Origin: Alkaliphilus peptidifermentans DSM 18978
GTDB taxonomy: Bacteria; Bacillota; Clostridia; Peptostreptococcales; Natronincolaceae
Direction of reading: 5' to 3'
Assembly: GCF_900101495.1 (NCBI RefSeq)
Contig: NZ_FMUS01000033.1
Location: forward strand, 1 to 52,321
Length of the DNA: 52,321 bases
A model generated the notes under the pieces. That model had not been told where the DNA came from and ran no database searches. It saw nothing but the letters and a program-made list of their open reading frames with translations. A program made the translations under genes and the position numbers. Shown here in pieces: positions 8,116 through 16,922 of the stretch. The stretch's first letter is position 1; each line of letters starts with the position of its first letter.

Positions 8116-9471
8116 ATGGATAGAGTGAAGCGATATAAAATCCATTTTTTTTTGTTTGTTATTTTTATGGCTTTTGTTTTTATAGGTCCATACTATTTTC
8201 TAAGCTATAAACCGCAGGAAATGACCTACAATAGGTCGGAGAAATCTCAACAGTGGACTGGAGTTATAACATTTTGGGATTTTCCACGACTTGATAAGAA
8301 AACTGGTGGGCAATATAACTGGATAAATGAGAAAATTAGGAGCTTTGAAAGGGCAAATCCTGGAGTATATATAGATTTTCAGCCTTTAGATTGGGAGAAG
8401 GGAGCAATAAAGCTAGATGCAGCCCTAAAACTGGGGAATTTGCCAGATATTATACCAGTAGGTAGCAATTATACAATTATTTCCCAAGATGTACTGGAGC
8501 CCTTAGATAAATATTTTAGTTTAGATGAATTAAAAGACTTTAAAGAAGAAGCCCTTAGGGCAGTAACCTATAATGGTGAAATTCTTGCTATGCCATGGAT
8601 GATGACCACCTATAGTCTAATATTAAATCTAGACTTATTTAGCAAAAGAGGAGTTGAGCCCCCACTTGATGGATACTGGACATATGAAGAGTTTATTGAT
8701 AAGCTTCAACAGCTTACATTTGATAGTAGAGGAAGAGGAAAAATTGATCACTATGGATTTAATAGCTCTGTACAAGCTGGGTATTATAATATTTGGGGGA
8801 TTATTTTAAGCGATGGAGGACGAGTTATTGATGATAAGCTAGATTTTGTATTCAATGATGAAGCAGCTTATTCTGGAGTTGAAAAAGTAATTGATATGAA
8901 GCAAAAATATGGAGTTACCCATCCTACTTTTGGAGAAAATACATCAAACGAGGCTTGGACAACTTTTTATAGAGATAAGAATGTAGCTGTTATACCAGCA
9001 GGAACATGGTCATTAAATGTACTGGAAAGGTTAAGAAATGAAGGCAAGGGCTTCAATTATGCAGTAGCACATTACCCTACAGGCACCCTAGGAAATCCAG
9101 TCTCCATGAGTAATACTGTAGGCTCCTATGGCATATCAAAGCAGGAGGACCCAGAAAAATTAGAAGTTTGTGTAGCATTTCTTAAGTACCTAATAAAGGA
9201 TGAATACCAAAACCAGCTTAATCGATTAGGTGTCTTTCCTGTTAAAAAATCATTAGGTAATTTATATGTAGATGATCCCAACATGTCTCTTATATATGAA
9301 TCCTTAGAAAATACAATCATAATACCGCCACATCCCTATTGGAATGATATTGATGAGATACTTCAAAAAGAAATACAGCAGGGAGTCCTTGGTAAGAAGG
9401 ACATAAAAAGAGTTATGGAGGATGGAGAAGAAAAGGTTAATTCTTTAGTTAACCTAAAGGGTAGATATTGA
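8116..9471 (+). CDS. ABC-type extracellular solute-binding protein, family 1, membrane-anchored
   Basis: The 451-residue product resembles sugar-type (family 1) solute-binding proteins: VITFWDFPRLD, an FERANPGVYIDFQPLDW segment, LPDIIPVGSN and IPAGTWSLNVLERL. I chose ATG 8116 because TAGGAGGGG lies just upstream; an earlier in-frame ATG at 8068 has no ribosome binding site. The N-terminus is a single hydrophobic segment (about residues 8-30) after basic residues. It has no lipobox Cys, which is unusual for this family in Gram-positives, so it is probably held by an uncleaved anchor. No permease or ATPase gene lies nearby, so it is an orphan. It may be a sensor or share a transporter encoded elsewhere. 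Confidence 0.8.
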   Translation: MDRVKRYKIHFFLFVIFMAFVFIGPYYFLSYKPQEMTYNRSEKSQQWTGVITFWDFPRLDKKTGGQYNWINEKIRSFERANPGVYIDFQPLDWEKGAIKLDAALKLGNLPDIIPVGSNYTIISQDVLEPLDKYFSLDELKDFKEEALRAVTYNGEILAMPWMMTTYSLILNLDLFSKRGVEPPLDGYWTYEEFIDKLQQLTFDSRGRGKIDHYGFNSSVQAGYYNIWGIILSDGGRVIDDKLDFVFNDEAAYSGVEKVIDMKQKYGVTHPTFGENTSNEAWTTFYRDKNVAVIPAGTWSLNVLERLRNEGKGFNYAVAHYPTGTLGNPVSMSNTVGSYGISKQEDPEKLEVCVAFLKYLIKDEYQNQLNRLGVFPVKKSLGNLYVDDPNMSLIYESLENTIIIPPHPYWNDIDEILQKEIQQGVLGKKDIKRVMEDGEEKVNSLVNLKGRY

Positions 9472-9535
9472 TGGTATTTGAGAATTGACCATATTAATAA
9501 AAAAGGATATACTTTAAGAGCAAATGGAAAAGAAG

Positions 9536-9690
9536 TTAAATTGAAAATGGAGAATGGAAAATTTAAAATTAGTGAAGAATTAAGAGCGAAAAACCTTAAA
9601 GAAGCGAAGAATTAAGAGTATAAAAGGATAAATAGAAATTTGCAGGCAAATTTCCACAATAATTACTCATTACTCATTTTACATATTATA
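9536..9690. repeat. Composite low-complexity element: purine 7-mer units, AAATTTGC palindrome and ATTACTC units
   Basis: Upstream of murB lie AAAATGG-type and TTAAGAG-type 7-base units (9545-9620). They are followed by the near-palindrome AAATTTGCAGGCAAATTT (9636-9653), then TTACTCA units (about 9662-9680). The same order of parts recurs at 35112-35315. No open frame explains it. Confidence 0.7.
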
Positions 9691-9721
9691 TATTACTTAT
9701 TTACATCAAGGAGTGAATTTA

Positions 9722-10636
9722 ATGGATAAATTAGTACTTCATCAGGAGCTCTTGAAGTTTATGAGCTCTGAAAGGGTTCTATTGGATGAACCTATGAAAA
9801 AGCATACTTCCTTTAAAATAGGCGGGCCAGCTGATCTTTTGTTAATACCAAATACAATAGAAGAGATTCAAAAAATAATAGATTTATGTAGAGAAAAAAA
9901 TGCTCCATTTTTTGTTATGGGAAATGGATCAAATTTATTGGTTCGAGATAAGGGCCTTCGGTTGGTGGTTATTAAAATTGCAGAAAACTTTAATAGAGTT
10001 TGTATTGAAGGCTCTAAGATTACCGCTCAAGCAGGTGTTCTATTATCATCCCTTTCAAAAGCAGCTTTAAAGGAGAGCTTAAGTGGGTTGGAGTTTGCAA
10101 GTGGTATTCCAGGAACATTAGGTGGTGCAATTACTATGAATGCTGGAGCCTACGGAGGCGAAATGAAAGATGTAGTCACCGCCTGTAAAGTAATCGACAG
10201 AGAAGGTCAGATTAGGGAATTATCAATTGAAGCCATAGAAATGGGTTATAGAACAAGCATTATTCAAAAACTACAATATATAGTACTAGAGGTTGAAATG
10301 AAATTGGAAAAAGAAGACTATATGGTTATTAAGGATAAGGTTGATGAATTAAATCTTCAAAGGACAACAAAGCAGCCCCTACATCTTCCAAGTGCAGGAA
10401 GTGTGTTTAAAAGACCTGAAGGCTTCTTTGCAGGTAAGCTTATACAGGATAGCAATTTAAAAGGCTACAAAGTTGGTGGAGCACAGGTGTCAGAGCTCCA
10501 TAGCGGCTTTATTGTAAATGTTGATAATGCAACAGCAGAAGATGTTATTAGTTTAATTAAGCATATACAACAGGAAGTGAAAAGAAGATTTGACGTAGAA
10601 TTACATACAGAAGTAAAGATAATTGGTGAAGAATAG
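9722..10636 (+). CDS. murB: UDP-N-acetylenolpyruvoylglucosamine reductase MurB
   Basis: MurB reduces the enolpyruvyl ether of UDP-GlcNAc with NADPH and FAD to give UDP-MurNAc in peptidoglycan synthesis. The 304-residue protein shows MKKHTSFKIGGPADLLL, the FAD-binding FFVMGNGSNLL, the GIPGTLGGAITMNAGAYGGE motif and the catalytic Ser region LPSAGSVFKRP. Its length fits the shorter MurB type. ATG 9722 is chosen over GTG 9713 because AAGGAG lies eight bases before it. It heads the murB-rapZ-yvcK string that is conserved in Firmicutes. Confidence 0.96.
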   Translation: MDKLVLHQELLKFMSSERVLLDEPMKKHTSFKIGGPADLLLIPNTIEEIQKIIDLCREKNAPFFVMGNGSNLLVRDKGLRLVVIKIAENFNRVCIEGSKITAQAGVLLSSLSKAALKESLSGLEFASGIPGTLGGAITMNAGAYGGEMKDVVTACKVIDREGQIRELSIEAIEMGYRTSIIQKLQYIVLEVEMKLEKEDYMVIKDKVDELNLQRTTKQPLHLPSAGSVFKRPEGFFAGKLIQDSNLKGYKVGGAQVSELHSGFIVNVDNATAEDVISLIKHIQQEVKRRFDVELHTEVKIIGEE

Positions 10637-10664
10637 TGTAATCAAATGAAGAGGTGTATATAAG

Positions 10665-11540
10665 ATGAGGGTAGTTATAATTACTGGATTGTCAGGTGCT
10701 GGCAAAAGTCAGGCTGTAAAATATATGGAGGATTTTGGGTATTATTGTATTGATAACTTGCCTCCTGTATTAATACCTAAATTTATGGAGCTATGTCATC
10801 AAACCCATGGGAAGATAGAAAAAGTTGCTCTAGTTATTGATATACGAGGAGGCCTATTTTTCGATGATTTATATGAAGGTCTTGATAATCTCGAGGAGTT
10901 AGGATATCAATATGAAATACTTTTCCTTGATGCCAGTGATGATATATTAGTAAAGCGTTTTAAAGAAACAAGAAGAAGTCATCCAATGTCTGTGGATGGA
11001 TCAATAGGAGAAGGCATTTCAAAAGAAAGAGAAAAACTCAAGAAGTTCAAAAAAATGGCCAGTCATATCATTGATACAACAAAGCTTATTCCTGCCCAGC
11101 TTAAAGAAGAATTGAAAAATATTTACCTTGAGGGTAAGGAGTCAAGCAATCTTATGATTTCTATTGTTTCCTTTGGCTTTAAGCATGGGATTCCCCTTGA
11201 TGCCGACTTAGTATTTGATGTTAGGTTCTTGCCAAACCCATACTATATTGATGAACTTCGAGATTATACAGGAAACGATGAATCTGTTAGAGATTATGTG
11301 ATGAATTCACCAGTAAGTGTAGCCTTTGGGGAAAAATTACTAGATCTCATATCTTTTTTAATACCACAATATATTAAAGAAGGGAAAAATCAATTGGTAA
11401 TAGCCATTGGGTGTACAGGTGGGAGACATCGTTCTGTTACCATTAGTCATCTTTTGTTTAATCAACTTAAAGAGAATGATAATCGTGTTATTTTGAACCA
11501 TAGAGATGCTTTCTTAATAAAAGAAAGGAAAAAGGAATAA
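10665..11540 (+). CDS. rapZ: RapZ/YvcJ nucleotide-binding protein
   Basis: The 291-residue product has a Walker [10 protein letters not shown] at residues 8-16, a CIDNLPP motif, [12 protein letters not shown] and the C-terminal [11 protein letters not shown] typical of RapZ/YvcJ. In E. coli RapZ guides RNase E to GlmZ RNA and tunes GlmS. In Bacillus, YvcJ binds and hydrolyses GTP and affects competence, so the exact role here is open. It starts 28 bases after murB and ends one base before yvcK, indicating one transcript that links cell-wall precursor supply and its control. Confidence 0.95.
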   Translation: MRVVIITGLSGAGKSQAVKYMEDFGYYCIDNLPPVLIPKFMELCHQTHGKIEKVALVIDIRGGLFFDDLYEGLDNLEELGYQYEILFLDASDDILVKRFKETRRSHPMSVDGSIGEGISKEREKLKKFKKMASHIIDTTKLIPAQLKEELKNIYLEGKESSNLMISIVSFGFKHGIPLDADLVFDVRFLPNPYYIDELRDYTGNDESVRDYVMNSPVSVAFGEKLLDLISFLIPQYIKEGKNQLVIAIGCTGGRHRSVTISHLLFNQLKENDNRVILNHRDAFLIKERKKE

Positions 11541-11541
11541 T

Positions 11542-12873
11542 ATGAGATGGATTGAATGGATGAAACCAGGTCTCCAAATTAAAAGATGGGCGTTAATTGT
11601 TTTTGTAGGTATCATCTTACTGGCTTTATCCTTTGCAAGCTTTGTTAGTAGTATGAATCTATCTTTAAATCCAATTATAGTTATGCTATCGGGCTTCATT
11701 GGGCTTATTCTTATTCTGTTTGCGGTAAATAAAGTTATATCATCAATAATAAATCTTTACTATATACAGCCACCAATGCAAAGTAAAACTCAATCACCAA
11801 AACTAAATCAGGTTTTCTATGATAAAAAAATACGATCTAGAGGGCCAAAGGTAGTAGTAATCGGCGGTGGAACTGGTCTATCTGTTTTACTAAGGGGCTT
11901 AAAGCAATTCACATCAAATATTACAGCTATAGTTACTGTTGCAGATGATGGAGGAGGATCTGGAAAGCTTAGAGAAGACTTAGGTATGCTTCCGCCTGGT
12001 GATATAAGAAATTGTATTTTGGCACTGGCAGAGATGGAACCCACAATGGAAAAGCTATTACAGTACAGATTTGAAGAGGGGACATTAAAAGGACAGAGCT
12101 TTGGGAATCTATTAATTGCCGCAATGAATGGTATAAGCGGTAATTTTGAAGATGCAATAAAAAGCATCAGTGAGGTATTAGCAGTAACTGGTAGTGTTCT
12201 ACCTGTAACCTTAGAAAGCATTGTTTTATATGCAAAGCTGGAGAATGGACGAATAATTAAAGGTGAATCCAATATACCTTCAAAAAGCTTAGAGGAAAAT
12301 AGCCCCATTGAAAAGGTATTTATTAAGCCAAAAGAATCAGAGGCAGTACAGGATGCAATTGAATCAATTCTCCAGGCTGATATTGTTGTGCTTGGACCAG
12401 GGAGCTTATACACCAGTATTATTCCAAATCTATTGATACAGAATATAAAGGATAGTCTTCTGAAAACAGATGCCCTTAAGGTTTATATACCTAATGTAAT
12501 GACTCAGCCAGGAGAAACAGATGACTATTCTGTTACTAGGCATGTTGAAGCAATACTAGCCCATTGTCAGCAAATAGAAATAGACTGTGTAATTGCAAAT
12601 ATTGGCAGTATACCCGATAATATAAGTGAAAAATATAAACGAGAGGGTGCCAGTTTAATAAAACTTACAGATATAGACTGCAGAATACTAAAAGAAATGG
12701 GTATTGAGGTTATAGCAGATAATTTAATAGAGATAAAAAAAGATTATGTTCGACATGATGCAGTTAAGCTATCTAAAACAGTTGTAGACTTAGTATTAAA
12801 AGAAAAACTCTCTCAAGGAAAAGAAGGATTTATACAATATTTCATTATGAAAAGCGTGCTTAAGGGAAAATAA
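11542..12873 (+). CDS. yvcK: Gluconeogenesis factor YvcK (CofD-like), membrane-anchored form
   Basis: YvcK-family proteins bind UDP-GlcNAc and steer carbon towards cell-wall precursors during gluconeogenic growth. The C-terminal 330 residues hold the family signature VVVIGGGTGLSVLLRGLK, TVADDGGGSGKLREDLGMLP and GDIRNCILAL. Before this are about 100 extra residues with two hydrophobic helices (about residues 12-35 and 40-65), so this form is tethered to the membrane. This two-helix version is seen in several Clostridia. It overlaps the rapZ operon with a one-base gap and is followed by a terminator. Confidence 0.94.
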   Translation: MRWIEWMKPGLQIKRWALIVFVGIILLALSFASFVSSMNLSLNPIIVMLSGFIGLILILFAVNKVISSIINLYYIQPPMQSKTQSPKLNQVFYDKKIRSRGPKVVVIGGGTGLSVLLRGLKQFTSNITAIVTVADDGGGSGKLREDLGMLPPGDIRNCILALAEMEPTMEKLLQYRFEEGTLKGQSFGNLLIAAMNGISGNFEDAIKSISEVLAVTGSVLPVTLESIVLYAKLENGRIIKGESNIPSKSLEENSPIEKVFIKPKESEAVQDAIESILQADIVVLGPGSLYTSIIPNLLIQNIKDSLLKTDALKVYIPNVMTQPGETDDYSVTRHVEAILAHCQQIEIDCVIANIGSIPDNISEKYKREGASLIKLTDIDCRILKEMGIEVIADNLIEIKKDYVRHDAVKLSKTVVDLVLKEKLSQGKEGFIQYFIMKSVLKGK

Positions 12874-12887
12874 TATGATTAGCGAAT

Positions 12888-12937
12888 GCACTTTTTATTC
12901 TGCCGATTTGTTGGTGGATAAAGGGTGCTTTTTTTGA
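12888..12937 (+). terminator. Intrinsic terminator after yvcK
   Basis: GCACTTTTTAT (12888-12898) pairs with ATAAAGGGTGC (12918-12928), using G-U pairs, followed by a run of T. It separates the murB-rapZ-yvcK transcript from the Lrp gene. Confidence 0.75.
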
Positions 12938-12975
12938 CCCATTATGATTATTGAGGAGTATATAGCAATTATTTT

Positions 12976-13033
12976 CTAATCGTTATTATCTCCATCAATA
13001 TAACTCATTTTACCAAACCATTATAACGATTAG
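12976..13033. promoter_or_regulatory. Inverted repeat upstream of the Lrp gene, possible operator
   Basis: CTAATCGTTAT (12976-12986) recurs as its perfect reverse complement ATAACGATTAG (13023-13033), 36 bases apart. It lies just upstream of the likely Lrp promoter. Lrp-type proteins commonly bind several helically phased sites near their own gene, so autoregulation is inferred. Confidence 0.5.
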
Positions 13034-13063
13034 TAATATTTTAAGTAATATACAAACTAATAA

Positions 13064-13092
13064 TTGTTAACAGTCTAATTATCTTATACAAT
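13064..13092 (+). promoter_or_regulatory. Predicted sigma-A promoter of the Lrp gene
   Basis: TTGTTA (13064-13069), a 17-base spacer and TACAAT (13087-13092). The leader would be short, about 14 bases. Confidence 0.5.
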
Positions 13093-13112
13093 GGTAAAAA
13101 AGGAGGATTCTT

Positions 13113-13559
13113 ATGGATGAATTAGATTTCAAAATTCTTAGACTTCTCGAGAAAAACGGCAGAATGTCCCATGAAGAAATCAGCAAAAGACTAAACATGT
13201 CAAGACCTGCAATACATCAACGAATATCCAAACTAGAACAGAGAGAAATAATTAAAGGATATAGTACTGTAATAGATTGGACTAAAGTGGGGCAGGGAAT
13301 TAGAGGCATTGTATTCATTAATATAAGGACTACAGATTTTAATAAAATTATGGAGCAGGTGGCCAGTTTAAGAATAGAAGGACTTACTATAGAAAAGTGT
13401 TATAGAATTACCGGTCAATGGTGTATAATGCTTGAAATAAGAACAAGCAAAACAAGTCATATAACTAACCTGCATGATGACTTGCTTAAAATTGAAGGTA
13501 TGTTGGAAACTTTTACAGTACTTATATTATCAGAAGTAAATAAGATTAAGTCTTTATAA
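13113..13559 (+). CDS. Lrp/AsnC-family transcriptional regulator
   Basis: The 148-residue protein has an N-terminal winged helix-turn-helix (about residues 3-55: LDFKILRLLEKNGRMSHEEI, then LNMSRPAIHQRISKLE) and a C-terminal RAM-type ligand domain. Such proteins sense amino acids and control their metabolism, usually acting as octamers. AAAGGAGG precedes the ATG. It lies upstream of ornithine aminotransferase and tryptophanase, so it is a good candidate regulator of both, although this is inferred from position. An inverted repeat upstream may be its own operator. Confidence 0.92.
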   Translation: MDELDFKILRLLEKNGRMSHEEISKRLNMSRPAIHQRISKLEQREIIKGYSTVIDWTKVGQGIRGIVFINIRTTDFNKIMEQVASLRIEGLTIEKCYRITGQWCIMLEIRTSKTSHITNLHDDLLKIEGMLETFTVLILSEVNKIKSL

Positions 13560-13659
13560 GCAGGCTTAATGGTCAGCCAACAACTGAAACTTGGATGTAT
13601 TAATTTGTAATCTATTTATAAAATAGACTAACACTACCAAAAAATAAGGGGGTTAAATC

Positions 13660-14874
13660 ATGAAAAAAACTCTTGATTTTATTAATCAAGCAAACAAATG
13701 GGGCGCACATAACTATCATCCTATACCAGTGGTTATAGAAAGCGGAGAGGGCTGTTGGGTGTATGATGTAGAGGGTAAAAAATATCTAGATATGTTATCT
13801 GCGTATTCAGCAGTAAACCAAGGGCATAGACATCCCAAAATAGTAAATGCACTTATTGAACAAGTGAATCAAATACCTTTGACATCTAGAGCATTTCATA
13901 ATAATAAAATGGGTAGTTTTTTAATGAAATTATGTCAATTAAGCGGATATGAAAAAGCTCTTCCTATGAATACTGGAGCAGAAGCTGTGGAGACAGCCCT
14001 GAAGGCGGCAAGAAAATGGGGTTATGTGAAGAAAAAAGTTGAAGCTGGCAAAGCAGAGATAATAGCCTGCAGTAATAATTTTCATGGCAGAACAATTAGT
14101 ATTGTAAGCTTTTCATCGGAAGACCAGCATCAAAATGATTTTGGACCTGTTACTCCAGGATTTAAGGTTATTCCCTATGGTGATGCAGACGCGTTGGAGC
14201 ACGCTATTAATGAAAATACAGTTGCTTTCATCATGGAGCCAATACAAGGAGAAGCTGGCATCATAATCCCGCCAGAAGGCTATCTGAAAAAGGTTCGTGA
14301 GATTACAAAGAAAAATAATGTACTTTTGATAATGGATGAAATTCAAACTGGATTTGGGAGAACCGGAAAACTTTTTGCACACCAACATGAGGATATTAGA
14401 CCTGACATTATTACCCTTGGTAAGGCCCTTGGCGGAGGATTATATCCTATATCTGCAATTCTGGCTGACGATGAAGTTATGGAGGTATTTACACCGGGAG
14501 ACCATGGATCTACCTTCGGAGGCAACCCACTTGCTGCAGCCATCGGAATGGCAGCCATTGATGTTATAGTAGAAGAAGGCCTTGCTGAAAGAGCGGATGA
14601 ATTAGGAACATATTTTATAGATGGGTTAAAAAAAATAGACAGTCCATACATTAAAGAAATACGCGGCAAAGGATTAATGGTTGGCTTAGAAATAAAAGAG
14701 GAGTATGGAAGTGCTCGTCCATTATGTGAGAAGCTTATGAACTTAGGACTACTATGTAAGGAAACCCATGAGCTAACTATTCGATTCTGTCCATCATTGA
14801 AGATAAGCAAGGAAGAAATAGACTGGGCGATAGAAAACATAAAAACTGTTTTCGCTGAAGATATTACTCAATAA
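13660..14874 (+). CDS. rocD: Ornithine--oxo-acid aminotransferase
   Basis: RocD moves the delta-amino group of ornithine to 2-oxoglutarate, giving glutamate semialdehyde. The 404-residue protein starts NKWGAHNYHPIPVVIESGEG, as ornithine aminotransferases do, and has NFHGRTIS, the DEIQTGFGRTGK segment with the PLP-interacting Asp, and the PLP lysine in TLGKALGGGLYP. STFGGNPLAAAI completes the class-III aminotransferase pattern. AAGGGGG precedes the ATG. Upstream, 100 bases away, is the Lrp regulator. A related class-III aminotransferase cannot be fully excluded, but the N-terminal signature favours RocD. Confidence 0.9.
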   Translation: MKKTLDFINQANKWGAHNYHPIPVVIESGEGCWVYDVEGKKYLDMLSAYSAVNQGHRHPKIVNALIEQVNQIPLTSRAFHNNKMGSFLMKLCQLSGYEKALPMNTGAEAVETALKAARKWGYVKKKVEAGKAEIIACSNNFHGRTISIVSFSSEDQHQNDFGPVTPGFKVIPYGDADALEHAINENTVAFIMEPIQGEAGIIIPPEGYLKKVREITKKNNVLLIMDEIQTGFGRTGKLFAHQHEDIRPDIITLGKALGGGLYPISAILADDEVMEVFTPGDHGSTFGGNPLAAAIGMAAIDVIVEEGLAERADELGTYFIDGLKKIDSPYIKEIRGKGLMVGLEIKEEYGSARPLCEKLMNLGLLCKETHELTIRFCPSLKISKEEIDWAIENIKTVFAEDITQ

Positions 14875-15173
14875 TAGGGGAAATTTAATAAGAATTAGAG
14901 GAAAGTATGTTACCCTAGACGATTCTCGTCTAGGGATTTATTATGTAGAGGAGTTGTGAAATATGCTGCATTTTGATTTCTTATATTATTAAGTAAAATT
15001 TATTACTTAAAATAATCGATTTGTAGAATAATATATACATTCACTATATTTATTTTTTATGAAAGCATGTATAAAAAAAGGATTTTTAATTAAGTTTGTA
15101 GAAGCAAAGTATACGAAAAAATTTTAATGAGTCAAATTTTTTAATATCTACGTTATAAATAGGAGGAAAATGT
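14875..15173. other. Leader region of tryptophanase gene: hairpin, tiny ORF and palindrome
   Basis: After the rocD terminator-like hairpin lies a nine-codon frame, ATG 14963 to TAA 14992 (MLHFDFLYY), with AGAGGAG upstream. It is followed by the inverted repeat TTAAGTAA-AATTTA-TTACTTAA (14989-15010). The little frame has no Trp, unlike E. coli tnaC, so a leader-peptide role is only a possibility. The rest is AT-rich sequence leading to GGAGG before tnaA. Confidence 0.35.
14913..14935 (+). terminator. Hairpin after rocD
   Basis: CCCTAGACGA (14913-14922) and TCGTCTAGGG (14926-14935) are a perfect 10-bp inverted repeat with a three-base loop. Only a short T-rich tail (ATTTATT) follows, so termination may be partial. 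Confidence 0.65.
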
Positions 15174-16556
15174 ATGAATACAAGGAAAGCGGAACCCTAT
15201 AAAATTAAAATGGTTGAACCTATTAGACTTATACCTAGGGAAGAAAGAGAAAGAAAGATTAAGGAAGCTGGTTATAATCAATTTGCATTAAAAGCAGAGG
15301 ATATTTATATCGATTTACTAACTGATAGCGGTACTGGTGCAATGAGTGACTGGCAATGGTCAGGGATCATGATGGGTGATGAGTCCTATGCAGGCAGCAG
15401 AAATTTTTACAATTTGGAAAAAAGTGTTCAAGATATAATTGGGTATAAGTATTTTGTTCCAACCCATCAAGGTAGAGGTGCAGAAAATGTACTGTTTCCA
15501 CTATTGATTAAGCAAAAAGGACATTTTGTACTAGGAAATATGCATTTTGATACAACAAAGGCCCATATTGAGTTAAAGGGTGGTAGAGCTATAAACCTTG
15601 TAATAGAAGATGCATATGATACAGAAAAGGAACATCCCTTTAAAGGAAATTTTGATTTGCGAATGCTAGAGAGCTTTATAAAGGAAAACGGTGCTGAAAA
15701 CTGCTCGTTTGTTTTAGTCACCGTAACTTGCAATAGCGCTGGAGGCCAACCAGTTTCTATGGAAAATATAAAAGGTGTAAAAAACATTGCAGATAAATAT
15801 GGCTTAAGAGTTTTCTTTGATGCAGCAAGATTTGCTGAAAATGCTTACTTTATCAAGCAAAGGGAAGCAGGATATGAAAACAAAACCATAGCTGAAATCA
15901 TTGTTGAAATGTTTAGCTATGGTGATGGTCTAACCATGAGTGCAAAAAAAGATGGAATTGTAAATATGGGTGGTATGGTGGCAATCAAAGATGATGAAGA
16001 ATTATATACAAATGTCCGTTCTATGGTTGTGCCAATTGAAGGGTTCCCAACATATGGAGGATTATCTGGTAGAGATATGGAGGCTTTAGCGCGAGGTTTA
16101 AGGGAAGTTGTTGAAGAAGATTATTTAGAACATAGAATAGGACAAATAGAGTACCTGGGTCAAAGACTTATCGATGCTGGAATACCAATTCAAAGACCAG
16201 TTGGAGGTCATGCAGTATTTGTTGATGGTAAGAAGTTTTGCCCCCATATTCCATATTATCAATTCCCTGCTCAATCTGTTTGCGTTGAGCTTTACAAGGA
16301 GGCTGGTGTAAGGGCAGTAGAAATAGGTTCCTTCCTTCTAGGCAGAGATCCTGAAACAGGAGAGCACCTAGAGTCTCCAATGGAATTACTGAGATTAACT
16401 ATTCCTAGACGAGTATATACAGACAGACATATGGATGTAGTTGCAGATGCATTAATTGAGATTTGGAAGCGAAGAGAAACATTAAAGGGCTTTGATTTCA
16501 CCTATGAGCCAGAGGTTCTTAGACATTTTACTGCAAAGCTTAAACCAGTTGAATAA
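15174..16556 (+). CDS. tnaA: Tryptophanase (L-tryptophan indole-lyase)
   Basis: Tryptophanase is a PLP enzyme that splits tryptophan into indole, pyruvate and ammonia. The 460-residue protein shares the fold with tyrosine phenol-lyase, so the discriminating sites matter. HFDTT gives Asp126, where tyrosine phenol-lyase has Thr, and [13 protein letters not shown] replaces the stretch that holds the tyrosine phenol-lyase substrate Arg. Both favour tryptophanase. The PLP lysine is in SAKKDG (about Lys259). [10 protein letters not shown] and LRLTIPRR are family motifs. GGAGG precedes the ATG. With the nearby Lrp and RocD genes it forms an amino-acid fermentation group; indole may also act as a signal. 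Confidence 0.93.
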   Translation: MNTRKAEPYKIKMVEPIRLIPREERERKIKEAGYNQFALKAEDIYIDLLTDSGTGAMSDWQWSGIMMGDESYAGSRNFYNLEKSVQDIIGYKYFVPTHQGRGAENVLFPLLIKQKGHFVLGNMHFDTTKAHIELKGGRAINLVIEDAYDTEKEHPFKGNFDLRMLESFIKENGAENCSFVLVTVTCNSAGGQPVSMENIKGVKNIADKYGLRVFFDAARFAENAYFIKQREAGYENKTIAEIIVEMFSYGDGLTMSAKKDGIVNMGGMVAIKDDEELYTNVRSMVVPIEGFPTYGGLSGRDMEALARGLREVVEEDYLEHRIGQIEYLGQRLIDAGIPIQRPVGGHAVFVDGKKFCPHIPYYQFPAQSVCVELYKEAGVRAVEIGSFLLGRDPETGEHLESPMELLRLTIPRRVYTDRHMDVVADALIEIWKRRETLKGFDFTYEPEVLRHFTAKLKPVE

Positions 16557-16571
16557 TTTAAAGTTGTTATG

Positions 16572-16602
16572 TAAAGCCATGGACTACCATTCCATGGCTT
16601 TA
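16572..16602 (+). terminator. Intrinsic terminator after tnaA
   Basis: TAAAGCCATGGA (16572-16583) and TCCATGGCTTTA (16591-16602) form a perfect 12-bp stem, followed by a T-rich tail. Confidence 0.8.
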
Positions 16603-16922
16603 GTATATTTTGGGGTATTTATTATTGTTCTTTCTTTTCATTACTCATTACTCATTACTCATTACTCATTGCTAATTACTCATTATTATTTGCAATTGAT
16701 TTAGTTACACATTATTCATTTAGATTGAAATAAAAAGATTAATATGATAATTTATTAATATAGCAGATTAAATTTCATGATAACTGTTAAACTATAGTGT
16801 TTAATATTTCGGGTTAAAAAGACGTTATATGGGAAGAAGAAATATATATTTATAAATAATAATTAACTAAAGAAATGATTTATAAATGAACAGTTGAAGA
16901 GTAAGACGAAGGAGTTGAAGTT
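16603..16922. other. Gene-free stretch between tnaA and the Nudix gene
   Basis: It holds the TTACTCA array described separately and then about 230 bases of AT-rich sequence without an open frame of note, ending in AAGGAG before the Nudix gene. I see no clear promoter. Confidence 0.6.
16639..16690. repeat. Array of 7-bp units (TTACTCA)
   Basis: TTACTCA occurs four times in perfect tandem from 16641, then as TTGCTAA, TTACTCA and TTATTAT. The strict 7-base period cannot preserve codons, and matches the right-hand parts of the elements near 9662 and 35291. Confidence 0.85.

Noticed and set aside
11817-12413. A 198-residue minus-strand gene inside yvcK
   Set aside because: It lies opposite a well-supported gene, has no family features and no ribosome binding site.
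14343-14840. A 165-residue minus-strand gene inside rocD
   Set aside because: It is a shadow of rocD with low-complexity Ser/Pro composition.
15174-16556. Tyrosine phenol-lyase
   Set aside because: Asp126 and the [13 protein letters not shown] segment match tryptophanase, and the phenol-lyase Arg site is lacking.
16492-16704. A 70-residue plus-strand gene ending in SLLITHYSLLITHY
   Set aside because: It is a reading of the tnaA terminator and TTACTCA array.
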